From Phosphoribacter sp037046615 (GTDB taxonomy: Bacteria; Actinomycetota; Actinomycetes; Actinomycetales; Dermatophilaceae): a stretch of DNA of 64,000 nt. The notes under the pieces were generated by a model. That model did not search any database. It was not told the DNA's origin and saw only the letters and a list, made by a program, of their open reading frames with translations. The stretch lies in the NCBI GenBank assembly GCA_037046615.1, contig JBAOHD010000032.1, positions 1-64,000 of the forward strand, in the 5' to 3' direction. Shown here one piece after another: positions 55,392-63,371 of the stretch; within the stretch, counting starts at the first letter, position 1, and every line of letters begins with the position of its first letter. A program made the translations under genes and the position numbers.

Positions 55392-55983
55392 GTGCTCCTC
55401 TCCGACCGCGACATCCGCGCCGAGATCGACCGCGGGCCGCGTCGCGTCTGGACCCGTGGGACCCGGCGATGGTGCAGCCGTCGAGCGTCGACGTGCGGCT
55501 GGACAAGTTCTTCCGGCTCTTCGACAACCACCGCTACCCGCTACATCGACCCCGCCGCCGAGCAGCCCGAGCTGACCCGGCTCGTCGAGGTCGGCTCGCG
55601 GAGGCGACCGGAAGACGCCTTCGTCCTGCATCCCGGGCGAGTTCGTGCTCGGCTCGACGCTGGAGACGGTCACCCTGCCCGACGACCTCGCCGCGCGCGT
55701 CGAGGGCAAGTCGAGCCTCGGCCGTCTCGGCCTGCTCACCCACGCGACGGCCGGCTTCGTCGACCCCGGCTTCTCCGGTCACGTGACGCTCGAGCTCTCC
55801 AATGTCGCGACCCTGCCGATCATGCTCTACCCGGGCATGAAGATCGGCCAGCTCTGCTTCTTCCGGCTCTCCTCGCCGGCCGAAAACCCTTACGGCAGCG
55901 CGGCATACGGATCGCACTACCAGGGCCAGCGGGGTCCGACCGCCAGCCGCTCCTGGCAGAACTTCCAGCGCACCGAGCTTTAG
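55392..55983 (+). CDS. dcd: dCTP deaminase (frameshifted)
   Basis: A ~191-residue deaminase supplying dUMP or dUTP for thymidylate synthesis. Parts in order across frames: L-L-S-D-R-D-I-R-A-E-I near the start, M-V-Q-P-S-S-V-D-V-R-L, the catalytic-Glu region H-P-G-E-F-V-L-G-S-T-L-E, the nucleotide loop G-K-S-S-L-G-R-L-G and G-Y-x-x-Q-R-G-P-type end Y-Q-G-Q-R-G-P-T. About four frame changes between 55435 and 55635 break the first half; the second half is intact. Start GTG 55392. Confidence 0.84.
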
Positions 55984-56039
55984 CGGTCCCCGGAGTTTTG
56001 GGGTCGGGCCGAGGAACAGAGCTGACGGCGGCGCAGGAC

Positions 56040-56509
56040 TTATGACGGCGCAGCGCTCGGCTTCGTCAGCTGCAGCGTGACGTCGGTGCCGCAGATGTCG
56101 CGCACCTCGAACGTCGCTCCGCCCCAGGTGAAGCGGTCGCCGACGCCCACGTCGTAGCCGTCTGAACTTGGTGGGGCAGGTGTGGGAGTCCCGCCCTTGC
56201 CGAGCAGCATGAGCTTGACTCGTCGGGGGCTGGTGCCGGGCAGGAAGTATTGGATCGCGATCTGGAGATCGTTGGCCGCATCGACCGGGTGCGGCGCCCG
56301 GGCCAGAGACGGACATTGCCGGCGGCGCCGGTGCACTCGCCGGGGGTCGGCGAACCCGTCTGGCCAGGGGCCCCGGACGGCGACGGTGTCGTGCCACCGG
56401 CGCCGAACACTGCGCACGAGGATGCACCCAGCACGACGGTCGCCGCGATGCCGGCGACGATGACGCCACGGAACGAGGTGCGCCAAGGGGCCACCAGGTG
56501 AGTAGGCAT
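56040..56509 (-). CDS. Putative lipoprotein, two or more frame changes
   Basis: Begins with R-T-S-F-R-G-V-I-V-A-G-I-A-A-T-V-V-L-G-A-S-S-C, a lipoprotein signal with Cys at ~33, then a Gly/Ser/Thr/Pro linker. After frame changes near 56300 and 56175 it ends in a small folded part with I-Q-Y-F-L-P-G-T-S, F-T-W-G-G-A-T-F-E-V and L-Q-L-T-K-P. It follows the calpain-like peptidase gene with 10 bases between, so it may be its lipoprotein partner or immunity factor (inference). Confidence 0.6.
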
Positions 56510-56519
56510 GGTCGTCCTT

Positions 56520-58320
56520 CTATCCGGGGGTGTCGACGGTCGAGGGAGCGAGGAACCACTTCTGGAAATCGGCCTTACTGACCCTGACCTGGAGTGCCGG
56601 GTCATCGTTCCACGGGTTGGCCATGACGATCGTGTCCTGCTCGACGTGGTGGACGTAGAAGACGTGGTTGGTCACATAACCTGCCGGCGGAGTCTCGAAG
56701 GGAGAAACGGGCCGAGTGCCGACGAGCACCTGCTTGCCCTCGTTCATGGCGCGCTCGACGGCGGCGGGATCGCCGGTGATGACGACTTGTGAATCGACGC
56801 CCGTGTAGTACTTCACAGCGCTCCACTGCATGTCCTGCTCGAGGGCGCCGTAGCTCCCCTTCTCCGGCGGAGTGTAGAAGGGGCTCTTCGTCGAGAAGTT
56901 GCCGATATCCCCCGTATAGGCCTGTGCCAGAGCCTTTTCATAGTATGCCGGCCATAGAGCCCCCTTGGCGGTAGCCGCGAGGACTGCGCCCTCAGACGTC
57001 AGCGGCAGGTCACGGGTGACCGTGACCCACCGAGGTGCGCCACTGTCGTCGAAGAGCCGCACCGAGATCGTGCCGTTGGCGTTTTCGCGGATGCCGTCGG
57101 CGATGAAGCTCGGGTTGTCCCGGGAGGCGGCAATGAGCGCCGAAATGGCCCAGCAGTCGTTGAACTTCCCCTGCCGGATGTCGCCGAAGGTGACCACACC
57201 AGGGGTGCCTGATCCCCAGAGCGAGCCGGTCGGCATCCCGAGGTGAATGCCCGAGGCCGACGTGCCCGTCTGGCTTTGCGCGCCGGTGCGGGCGACCTCG
57301 GTTGTGTCGAATGACGGCTCGAGCCATGGAATGGCCGCCGTGAGTCGAGCAATCGAGTCGGATGAGAGTTTGCCGAGCAGGTCGCCGGTGAATTCGAGTC
57401 GATCCCACGTGGACAGTCCATCCGTCGACCAAGGGGAGTTGTCCTTGAGGATGTCCCCGAGCGCAGCCAACTGCGATGGGGTGAGTCCGGCAATGACCGC
57501 ATCAGCCTCGGCTGGGGTCAGCTCGGCAAAGCGGGCTCGGAGCGCCTCGAGGTCGTCGCTCGTGCCGCCCATCCCCACATCGGTCTGACGATCGGTCAGG
57601 GCCGTGACCGCGTCGATCGCGGCACCGACCGTGGCCTGGTTGACATGGGTGCCCTTCCATCCATTGATCGCTGCGACAACGCTCCCAGAGGCGGGCACGT
57701 GTTCTGGCAGGCGGACCTCGTTGATGATCCGGTCGAAGGCATGACGGCACGACTCGACGACTCGCAGCGCGTCTTCGTAGCTGGCGATCATGTCGTGGAG
57801 GCCGTGGACGACATCGCCGACGATCCGGGACAGCCGGGCGGCCAGCACCCTCGGGTCGAGGTCGGCCCACGAGATGCTCAGGTGGCGGGCGATCTGGTCT
57901 CGGCCTGCCTCCCACCGGCGGCGCGCGCCGGACATGACGTCGGCATTCGCCAGGAGGGTCACCTGGATCCCGTGAGCCGCCACTCGCAGGGTGGCAGTCC
58001 GAGCCGCGTGGCTCATCAGAAGATCGGCGACATGCGTCGCCTGACGCCGCTTGCCAGATGCCCGGCCCGCCGAGCGCCCGCACGAGGTCAGCGTCGGCAT
58101 CCGCCGCGCGTTCGATGGCCGCGGCCATCGCACGCCATCCGGCGGCGGCTGCTTCGAGTGCGGCGGCATCCGGTGTCGGCGGTGCGCTCGTGATCTGCAA
58201 CGCCGTCCCGACCACATCGACGATCGTCTGCGCCGCGTCGGTGGGCGGCCACAGCGCGAGGGTGACAAGTCGCCGCGCGGAGTCGCGCAACTCCCTCAGG
58301 ATCTGGTCAGGCGAGCTCAC
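56520..58320 (-). CDS. Calpain-like (C2 family) cysteine peptidase with ESX-type N-terminus (one frameshift)
   Basis: A ~600-residue protein. Residues 1-~330 are helical with W-x-G-like segments. The C-terminal ~230 residues form a C2 peptidase domain with Cys in G-K-F-N-D-C-W-A-I-S-A-L (~400), His in T-N-H-V-F-Y-V-H-H-V and Asn in A-N-P-W-N-D near the end. One extra base near 58050 joins the two frames; the span is 3n+1. GTG 58320 overlaps the small WXG-like gene by 14 bases. Likely a type VII secreted toxin or peptidase (inference). Confidence 0.75.
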
Positions 58321-58593
58321 GGAACATCATTTCGCTCTGCTGATCGGTGCGCTCGAAGGCCACCATGCAGTCGATGAGATTGCCGTGGAGCTCGTCGAGG
58401 ACCTGTGCGCTGATCAGGGCCATCGCGTCCATCCGGCTGGTCGCCGTGCGCAGATAGGGAGTCAGGCCGCCCAGAGCCGCCGAGTCCCCGCCCTTGGCGG
58501 GCGTCGCCATCGCGTCGCGCAGGGCCGCTCGAGCTCGGTCTCCGTGCGCGGACCAGGCAGCGCGGACCGCGGGGGTGTTCACGGCATACGTCA
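58307..58593 (-). CDS. Small WXG100-like helical protein (95 aa)
   Basis: A helical protein of WXG100 size with A-V-R-A-A-W-S-A-H-G-D-R near the N-terminus and Q-V-L-D-E-L-H-G-N-L near the C-terminus. It precedes and overlaps the calpain-like gene, the usual order of a small ESX partner and its large cargo. Start ATG 58593 sits within a CGGCATAC...GTATGCCG inverted repeat. Confidence 0.6.
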
Positions 58594-58608
58594 TGGCTGC
58601 ACCGTATG
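58581..58608. repeat. Inverted pair of the octamer over a start codon
   Basis: CGGCATAC (58581-58588) and GTATGCCG (58601-58608) are inverted copies 12 bases apart and bracket the ATG at 58593 of the WXG-like gene. A hairpin here could hide the start codon in RNA. Confidence 0.6.
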
Positions 58609-58684
58609 CCGCGCCGCGGACACCCGTCATGAGTACGCGGGCTCATCTCCGGCCGGTGACGCCGGGCTGGGCTAGCGTGACGGA

Positions 58685-59836
58685 ATGATCCGGTTCGAAG
58701 GTGTGACCAAGCGGTATGCCGGTGGGCGCTCGACCCGCGGCGAGGTCGACGGTGCGGTCGCGGTCGACGACCTCACGCTCACGGTCCCGGCCGGGCAGAT
58801 CACCGTCCTCGTGGGGCCGTCAGGGTGCGGCAAGACCACGAGCCTGCGGATGGTCAACCGGATGGTCATCCCGACCAGCGGCCGGATCACCCTCGACGGA
58901 CGCGACACCGCCGACCTCGACGTCGCAGAGCTACGCCGCGGCATCGGATACGTCATCCAGCACGCGGGCCTCTTCCCGCACCGCACGGTGGTCGACAACG
59001 TGGCGACGGTCCCGCGTCTGCTCGGGTGGGACCGCGCCAAAGCCCGCAGCCCGCGCGCTCGAGGTCCTCGAACGGGTCGGGCTCGACGAGGGCTTCGCGC
59101 GGCGCTATCCCAGCCAGCTCTCCGGTGGGCAGCAGCAACGGGTCGGCGTCGCCAGGGCGCTCGCGGCCGACCCTCCCGTGCTACTCATGGACGAGCCCTT
59201 CTCAGCGGTCGACCCGGTCGTCCGCGCCCAGCTCCAGCGTGATCTCCTTGCGCTGCAGCGGGATTTGGCCAAGACGATCCTCTTTGTCACGCATGACATC
59301 GACGAGGCGATCACGCTCGGCGACCAGGTGGCCGTCCTCCGGGTCGGCGGTCGCCTCGCGCAGGTCGACACCCCGCAGCGGCTCCTGGCCGACCCGGTCG
59401 ACGACTTTGTCGCGGACTTCGTCGGCCGGGACCGCGGCTACCGCGCGCTCGGCTTCCGGGACGCCCCCGACCTGCCCGCTCGCTGCCCGAGCCGACCGTG
59501 CGTCTTGGCGCCCAGGTGGCGGAGACTCGAGCGGCCGCCTCCGGGGCCGCAGCTGGTCTCACGCCCGGCGGCTGGCTCCTCGTCGTCGACGACGCCGGTA
59601 TGCCGGTGGGCTGGGTCGAGCCCGCCCGGCTCACCTCCGCGGTGTCTCGCGACGACCTCCACCGCGGCGGCACCGTCGCCACGCGCGGCAGCAGTCCGCG
59701 CGCCTATCTCGACGCTGCGCTCTCCTCACCTTCCGGTCGCGGCGTCATCGTCGACGACCACGGCGAGCTCCTCGGCACGATCACCGCTGCCGCCGTCATC
59801 GACGCCCTGCACCGATCGGGTGACCTGGCCCGATGA
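58685..59836 (+). CDS. opuCA: Osmoprotectant ABC transporter ATPase with CBS-like tail (frameshifted)
   Basis: A ~383-residue OpuCA/ProV-type ATPase. It has Walker A G-P-S-G-C-G-K-T-T (~42), Q-loop I-Q-H-A-G-L-F-P-H, signature L-S-G-G-Q-Q-Q-R-V, Walker B L-L-M-D-E-P-F-S-A-V-D and H-loop V-T-H-D. The C-terminal ~110 residues resemble a CBS domain (G-V-I-V-D-D-H-G-E-L-L-G-T-I-T), the usual salt/osmotic sensor. Frame changes occur near 59050 and 59485. It overlaps the first permease by four bases. Confidence 0.84.
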
Positions 59837-60471
59837 CGTGGATCTGGGAGCACCTCGGCGACATCGCGGGCTATGCCTGGGCGCATGCCCTGCTGGCCGG
59901 CATACCGCTGCTCGTCGGGCTGCTGATCGCGCTCCCGCTCGGGTGGCTGGCCCGTCGACTGCCACGACTCGGGCCAGTCATCATCGGGGGGAGCGGGCTG
60001 CTCTACACGATCCCGAGCCTCGCGCTGTTCATCCTCATGCCGCTCATCCTCGGCAGCAAGATCCTCGACGCGATCAATGTTTATGTCGCGATGACCCTCT
60101 ACACCGTGGCGCTGCTCGTGAGGACCGTCGCGGACGCGCTCGGCGCAGTGCCCGAGTCGACCCGTCAGGCCGCGACCGCCATGGGATATCGCGGGCTCGG
60201 GCGGGCGCTCGCTGTGGATCTGCCACTCGCGGTGCCGGTCCTTGCCTCCGGCCTGCGCGTCGCCGCGGTGAGCAACGTGAGCATCGTGTCGGTCGCCTCA
60301 CTCATCGGCTACCCACAACTCGGCTACTACCTCACCGACGGGTATCAACGCTCGTTCCCGCTCGAGATCGGCGTCGGCATCGTCGGTTGCCTCCTGCTCG
60401 CGCTCCTGTTCGACGCCGCGATCCGCGCGGGCGCGTGGGCGCTGACCCCGTGGGCCCGAGTGGGGCGGTGA
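59833..60471 (+). CDS. opuCB: Osmoprotectant ABC transporter permease
   Basis: A 212-residue permease with about six helices and the EAA-like loop Q-A-A-T-A-M-G-Y-R-G-L-G-R-A. T-I-P-S-L-A-L-F matches the OpuCB/ProW helix pattern. ATGA overlap with the ATPase gene and 4 bases before the next permease indicate one operon. Confidence 0.86.
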   Translation: MTWIWEHLGDIAGYAWAHALLAGIPLLVGLLIALPLGWLARRLPRLGPVIIGGSGLLYTIPSLALFILMPLILGSKILDAINVYVAMTLYTVALLVRTVADALGAVPESTRQAATAMGYRGLGRALAVDLPLAVPVLASGLRVAAVSNVSIVSVASLIGYPQLGYYLTDGYQRSFPLEIGVGIVGCLLLALLFDAAIRAGAWALTPWARVGR

Positions 60472-60475
60472 CCTC

Positions 60476-61159
60476 GTGCTGACCTCGATCTGGACCTGGC
60501 TCACGGCCCCCGAGCAGTGGACCGGCACGCGCGGCATACCCAACCGGCTCGTCGAGCACCTGGGCTATTCGGTGGTGTCGCTGGTCATCGCGGCCTTCAT
60601 CGCGATTCCGCTGGGGCTGTGGGTCGGCCATACCGGCCGCGCGCGCTGGCTGGTCACCGCGTCCAACGCCGCGCGCGCGATCCCCAGCCTCGGACTGCTC
60701 TTCGCGGTGGCGATGATCGTCGGCCCGCGGATCTCCTCCGACCTTGCCTTCGTCATCCCGAGTGTCGTCGTCCTCGTGCTCCTGGCGATCCCACCGCTGC
60801 TGTCGGGCACGTATGCCGGGGTGACAGCCGTCGACCCCGCGGCACGGGACGCGGCATACGGCGTGGGCATGCGGCCCGTGCAGGTGCTCCGCGAGGTGGA
60901 GGTGCCGTGCGCCCTGCCGCTCATGCTGTCGGGAGTGCGCTCGGCGACGCTCCAGGTGATCGCGACCGCGACCATCGCAGCGTCGGTGAGCCTCGGGGGA
61001 CTCGGCCGCTACCTCATCGACGGTCTCGCGGTCCGTGATTACGCCCAGATGGCCGGTGGTGCCCTGCTCGTGGCCGCGTTGGCGCTCGCGGTCGACGGGC
61101 TGCTCGCGCTGGTGAGCCGGTATGCCGTGTCGCCCGGCCTCCTGGGTCGCGGCAGCTGA
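60476..61159 (+). CDS. opuCD: Osmoprotectant ABC transporter second permease
   Basis: A 227-residue permease paralogous to its neighbour, with R-A-I-P-S-L-G-L-L-F and the EAA loop D-A-A-Y-G-V-G-M-R-P-V-Q-V-L. The two permeases presumably form a heterodimer. GTG 60476 is the start and the gene ends 109 bases before the binding-protein gene. Confidence 0.86.
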   Translation: MLTSIWTWLTAPEQWTGTRGIPNRLVEHLGYSVVSLVIAAFIAIPLGLWVGHTGRARWLVTASNAARAIPSLGLLFAVAMIVGPRISSDLAFVIPSVVVLVLLAIPPLLSGTYAGVTAVDPAARDAAYGVGMRPVQVLREVEVPCALPLMLSGVRSATLQVIATATIAASVSLGGLGRYLIDGLAVRDYAQMAGGALLVAALALAVDGLLALVSRYAVSPGLLGRGS

Positions 61160-61268
61160 CGGGCCGCAATTCGGGGGCCCGAGAAGGGAAGGATCGACGA
61201 ATCGAGGGTGTTGTAGGCCGTGACGCTCTGGCATCGATGTCAGGCGCAGACCGGAAGCGAGTCGACCC

Positions 61269-62237
61269 ATGACCGGACTCTCCCGATCGGTTCACGCCCG
61301 CCGATTCCGCAGTGCCGCAGCCACACTGGCAAGCGTCACGGTGGCCCTGTCGCTCGCCGCCTGTGGCGCTGCTTCCGACCCGACCAAGAGCGCGGCCCCT
61401 GCGGCCTCCGGGTCGGCGAGCGGAGCTGGTGGCGGTGCGGTGACCTCGGTCGTCGTCGGTGCGGCCGACTTCTCCGAGTCCCAGGTGCTCGCCGAGATTT
61501 ACGCCGGCGCTCTGGCGGCCAAGGGCATCACGGCCACGACGCGGCCCAATATCGGCTCCCGTGAGGTTTACCTCAAAGCCGTCGAGGACGGCTCGGTGGA
61601 CATGGTCCCCGAATACACCGGGTCGCTGTTGAGCTACCTCGACAAGGGCGCCACCGCCAAGGCCCCGGACGAGGTGTATGCCGCTCTCAAGGGCAAGCTC
61701 CCCGCCGGGATGACCGTCCTGGCCAAGAGCACGGCTGAAGACAAGAACTCGATCGTCGTGACCAAGGAAACCGCTGCCGCCTGGTCGCTCAAGGAGATCG
61801 GCGACCTCGTCGCCCACCAGGGCGAGCTCGTCATTGCCGCGCCGCCGGAGTTCCAGAATCGCGAGCAGGGCCTCATGGGGCTCAAGTCGCAGTACAACCT
61901 CATCCCCAAGGACTTCCGTCCGCTCAAGGGCAAGGCCATCGTCGACGCGCTCATCGGCGGTCAGGCCAAGGCTGCCAACGTCTTCTCGACCGACCCGGCG
62001 ATCACGATCAACGGCTTCGTCACCCTGGCCGACCCCAAGCTGCTGTTTGGCTCGGACAATGTCGTGCCGCTCGTGCGCAAGGACAAGGCCAACGCGACCG
62101 TCTCTGCGGCCCTGGACGCCGTCTCCGCCAAGCTCGACACCGCCACACTGACCGACCTCGTCAAGCAGGTTGATGTCGACAAGAAAGACGCCAAGGTCGT
62201 CGCCAAGGAGTGGCTCGCCAAGATCGGCCTCGGCTGA
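61269..62237 (+). CDS. opuCC: Osmoprotectant-binding lipoprotein
   Basis: A 322-residue OpuAC-type binding protein. It has a lipoprotein signal with L-A-A-C (Cys ~33), a Ser/Ala/Gly linker, A-D-F-S-E-S-Q-V-L-A-E (~66) and the quaternary-amine domain with V-P-E-Y-T-G-S-L-L. It delivers a glycine-betaine-type solute to the two permeases. A 20-bp stem terminator follows. Frame intact. Confidence 0.88.
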   Translation: MTGLSRSVHARRFRSAAATLASVTVALSLAACGAASDPTKSAAPAASGSASGAGGGAVTSVVVGAADFSESQVLAEIYAGALAAKGITATTRPNIGSREVYLKAVEDGSVDMVPEYTGSLLSYLDKGATAKAPDEVYAALKGKLPAGMTVLAKSTAEDKNSIVVTKETAAAWSLKEIGDLVAHQGELVIAAPPEFQNREQGLMGLKSQYNLIPKDFRPLKGKAIVDALIGGQAKAANVFSTDPAITINGFVTLADPKLLFGSDNVVPLVRKDKANATVSAALDAVSAKLDTATLTDLVKQVDVDKKDAKVVAKEWLAKIGLG

Positions 62238-62254
62238 CCCCAACTCTGGACCAA

Positions 62255-62298
62255 GATGGGTATGCCGTCCGCTCGGGTGAGCGGACGGCATACCCATC
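62255..62298. terminator. 20-bp-stem terminator with octamer arms
   Basis: GATGGGTATGCCGTCCGCTC pairs perfectly with its reverse complement across a 4-base loop (GGGT), between opuCC (+) and the DUF3618 gene (-). Each arm carries one GTATGCCG copy. Confidence 0.9.
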
Positions 62299-62334
62299 TC
62301 GTGTGGTGCGTCCCAGGGCAGTTAGGACCGGGGG

Positions 62335-62919
62335 TTACTGGGTGGCAGCGTCCTTGACGGCCTGCGCCGAGTCGGTTGCCGTGGACTTGATCGTCGTGGC
62401 GGCCTCTGCAGCGTGGTCCTTGACGGCTTCGACCGCGGAGGTGGCCGACTCCTTCAGTGACGCGACGGCTTCAGCCGCCGGGTCCTTGAGATTGGCTGCG
62501 GTCTCGTGGACAGCGGCCTTGGCCTCTTCGACGAGGGGCGCGGCCTTCTCCTTGAGCGCAGCGGCAGCTTCGGCTTCCTTCTGGGAAGCCGGAAGCAGTG
62601 AGCCGAGCAGCCAGCCGGCGGCCAACGCGGCAGCCCCGGCCGCGAGCGGGTTGCCGCGGGTCTGACGTCGCATGGCGTGCTTGGCCGTGCTGGGAGCGCC
62701 GGCGACGGTCGACATCCGGTCGCTCGCGGAGGCGCCGACATCTGATGCCGTGCCCATGATCGAGTCCTTGATGCCGCTCACGGCGCCGGTGACCTTGCTG
62801 ACTTGGTGACGGGCGATCGCTGAGGGGGTGACGTTCTCGGCGAGCGCGTCGACATTGCGGCTCAGGCTCGCGCGGGTGGCTTCGATCTCTTCGCGGATCT
62901 TGTCAGGGTCGTTGCTCAT
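62335..62919 (-). CDS. DUF3618 domain protein
   Basis: A 194-residue protein starting with the DUF3618 signature I-R-E-E-I-E-A-T-R-A-S-L-S-R-N-V-D-A-L. It then has an Arg/Gly turn and one hydrophobic helix (A-A-A-L-A-A-G-W-L-L-G-S-L-L, ~105), and a long Ala/Lys/Glu heptad-like tail. These proteins occur beside Holin-X genes in actinobacteria; function unknown, possibly envelope or stress-related. Its ATG overlaps the stop of the Holin-X gene. Confidence 0.85.
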   Translation of the reverse strand: MSNDPDKIREEIEATRASLSRNVDALAENVTPSAIARHQVSKVTGAVSGIKDSIMGTASDVGASASDRMSTVAGAPSTAKHAMRRQTRGNPLAAGAAALAAGWLLGSLLPASQKEAEAAAALKEKAAPLVEEAKAAVHETAANLKDPAAEAVASLKESATSAVEAVKDHAAEAATTIKSTATDSAQAVKDAATQ

Positions 62920-63371
62920 GACGAGTGGTCCTCTCCCTTGAGGGCATCGGGGATCTTCTTTGCCGTCTCCGCCGTCTGACGGATCCCTGAGACGTGGTTG
63001 AACGAGGTTTTGGCCATCGACGCCAAGATGGCCGCGACGATCGCCCAGATGACAGCGACGATGACGGCAGACAAGCCGAGCGATCGGTCGCCGGCGCTGC
63101 CGAGCAGCCCGCCGATCCACCACCACAGCGCGATCGAGGCGAAGAAGGCCACCATGTGGGCCGCCACGCCAGCGCCGGCACCGAATCCGGCGCCCTTGCC
63201 GGCCTGTTTGGCCGATTGGGTGACTTCTGCCTTCGCCAGCGCCACCTCTTGCTTCATCAGCGTGGTGAAGTCCGTCGTCAGCTGCGTGAAGATCGCACCG
63301 ATGCTCGCCGTCGAGCCGGTCTCCAGGTCGTCCGCAGCGGTCGGGCCGACGCCCGGATGCGGCTGCGTCAC
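62916..63371 (-). CDS. Actinobacterial Holin-X (PF07332-type) protein
   Basis: A 151-residue protein with an amphipathic start, L-M-K-Q-E-V-A-L-A-K-A-E-V (the family heptad) at ~40, and two membrane helices (~70-90 and ~102-122). Such chromosomal proteins are not phage holins in practice; function is unknown. It overlaps both neighbours by four bases (a tight operon). Confidence 0.86.
   Translation of the reverse strand: MTQPHPGVGPTAADDLETGSTASIGAIFTQLTTDFTTLMKQEVALAKAEVTQSAKQAGKGAGFGAGAGVAAHMVAFFASIALWWWIGGLLGSAGDRSLGLSAVIVAVIWAIVAAILASMAKTSFNHVSGIRQTAETAKKIPDALKGEDHSS

Noticed and set aside
62916..63371. Prophage holin
   Set aside because: No other phage genes are near, and the Holin-X family is normally chromosomal beside DUF3618 genes.
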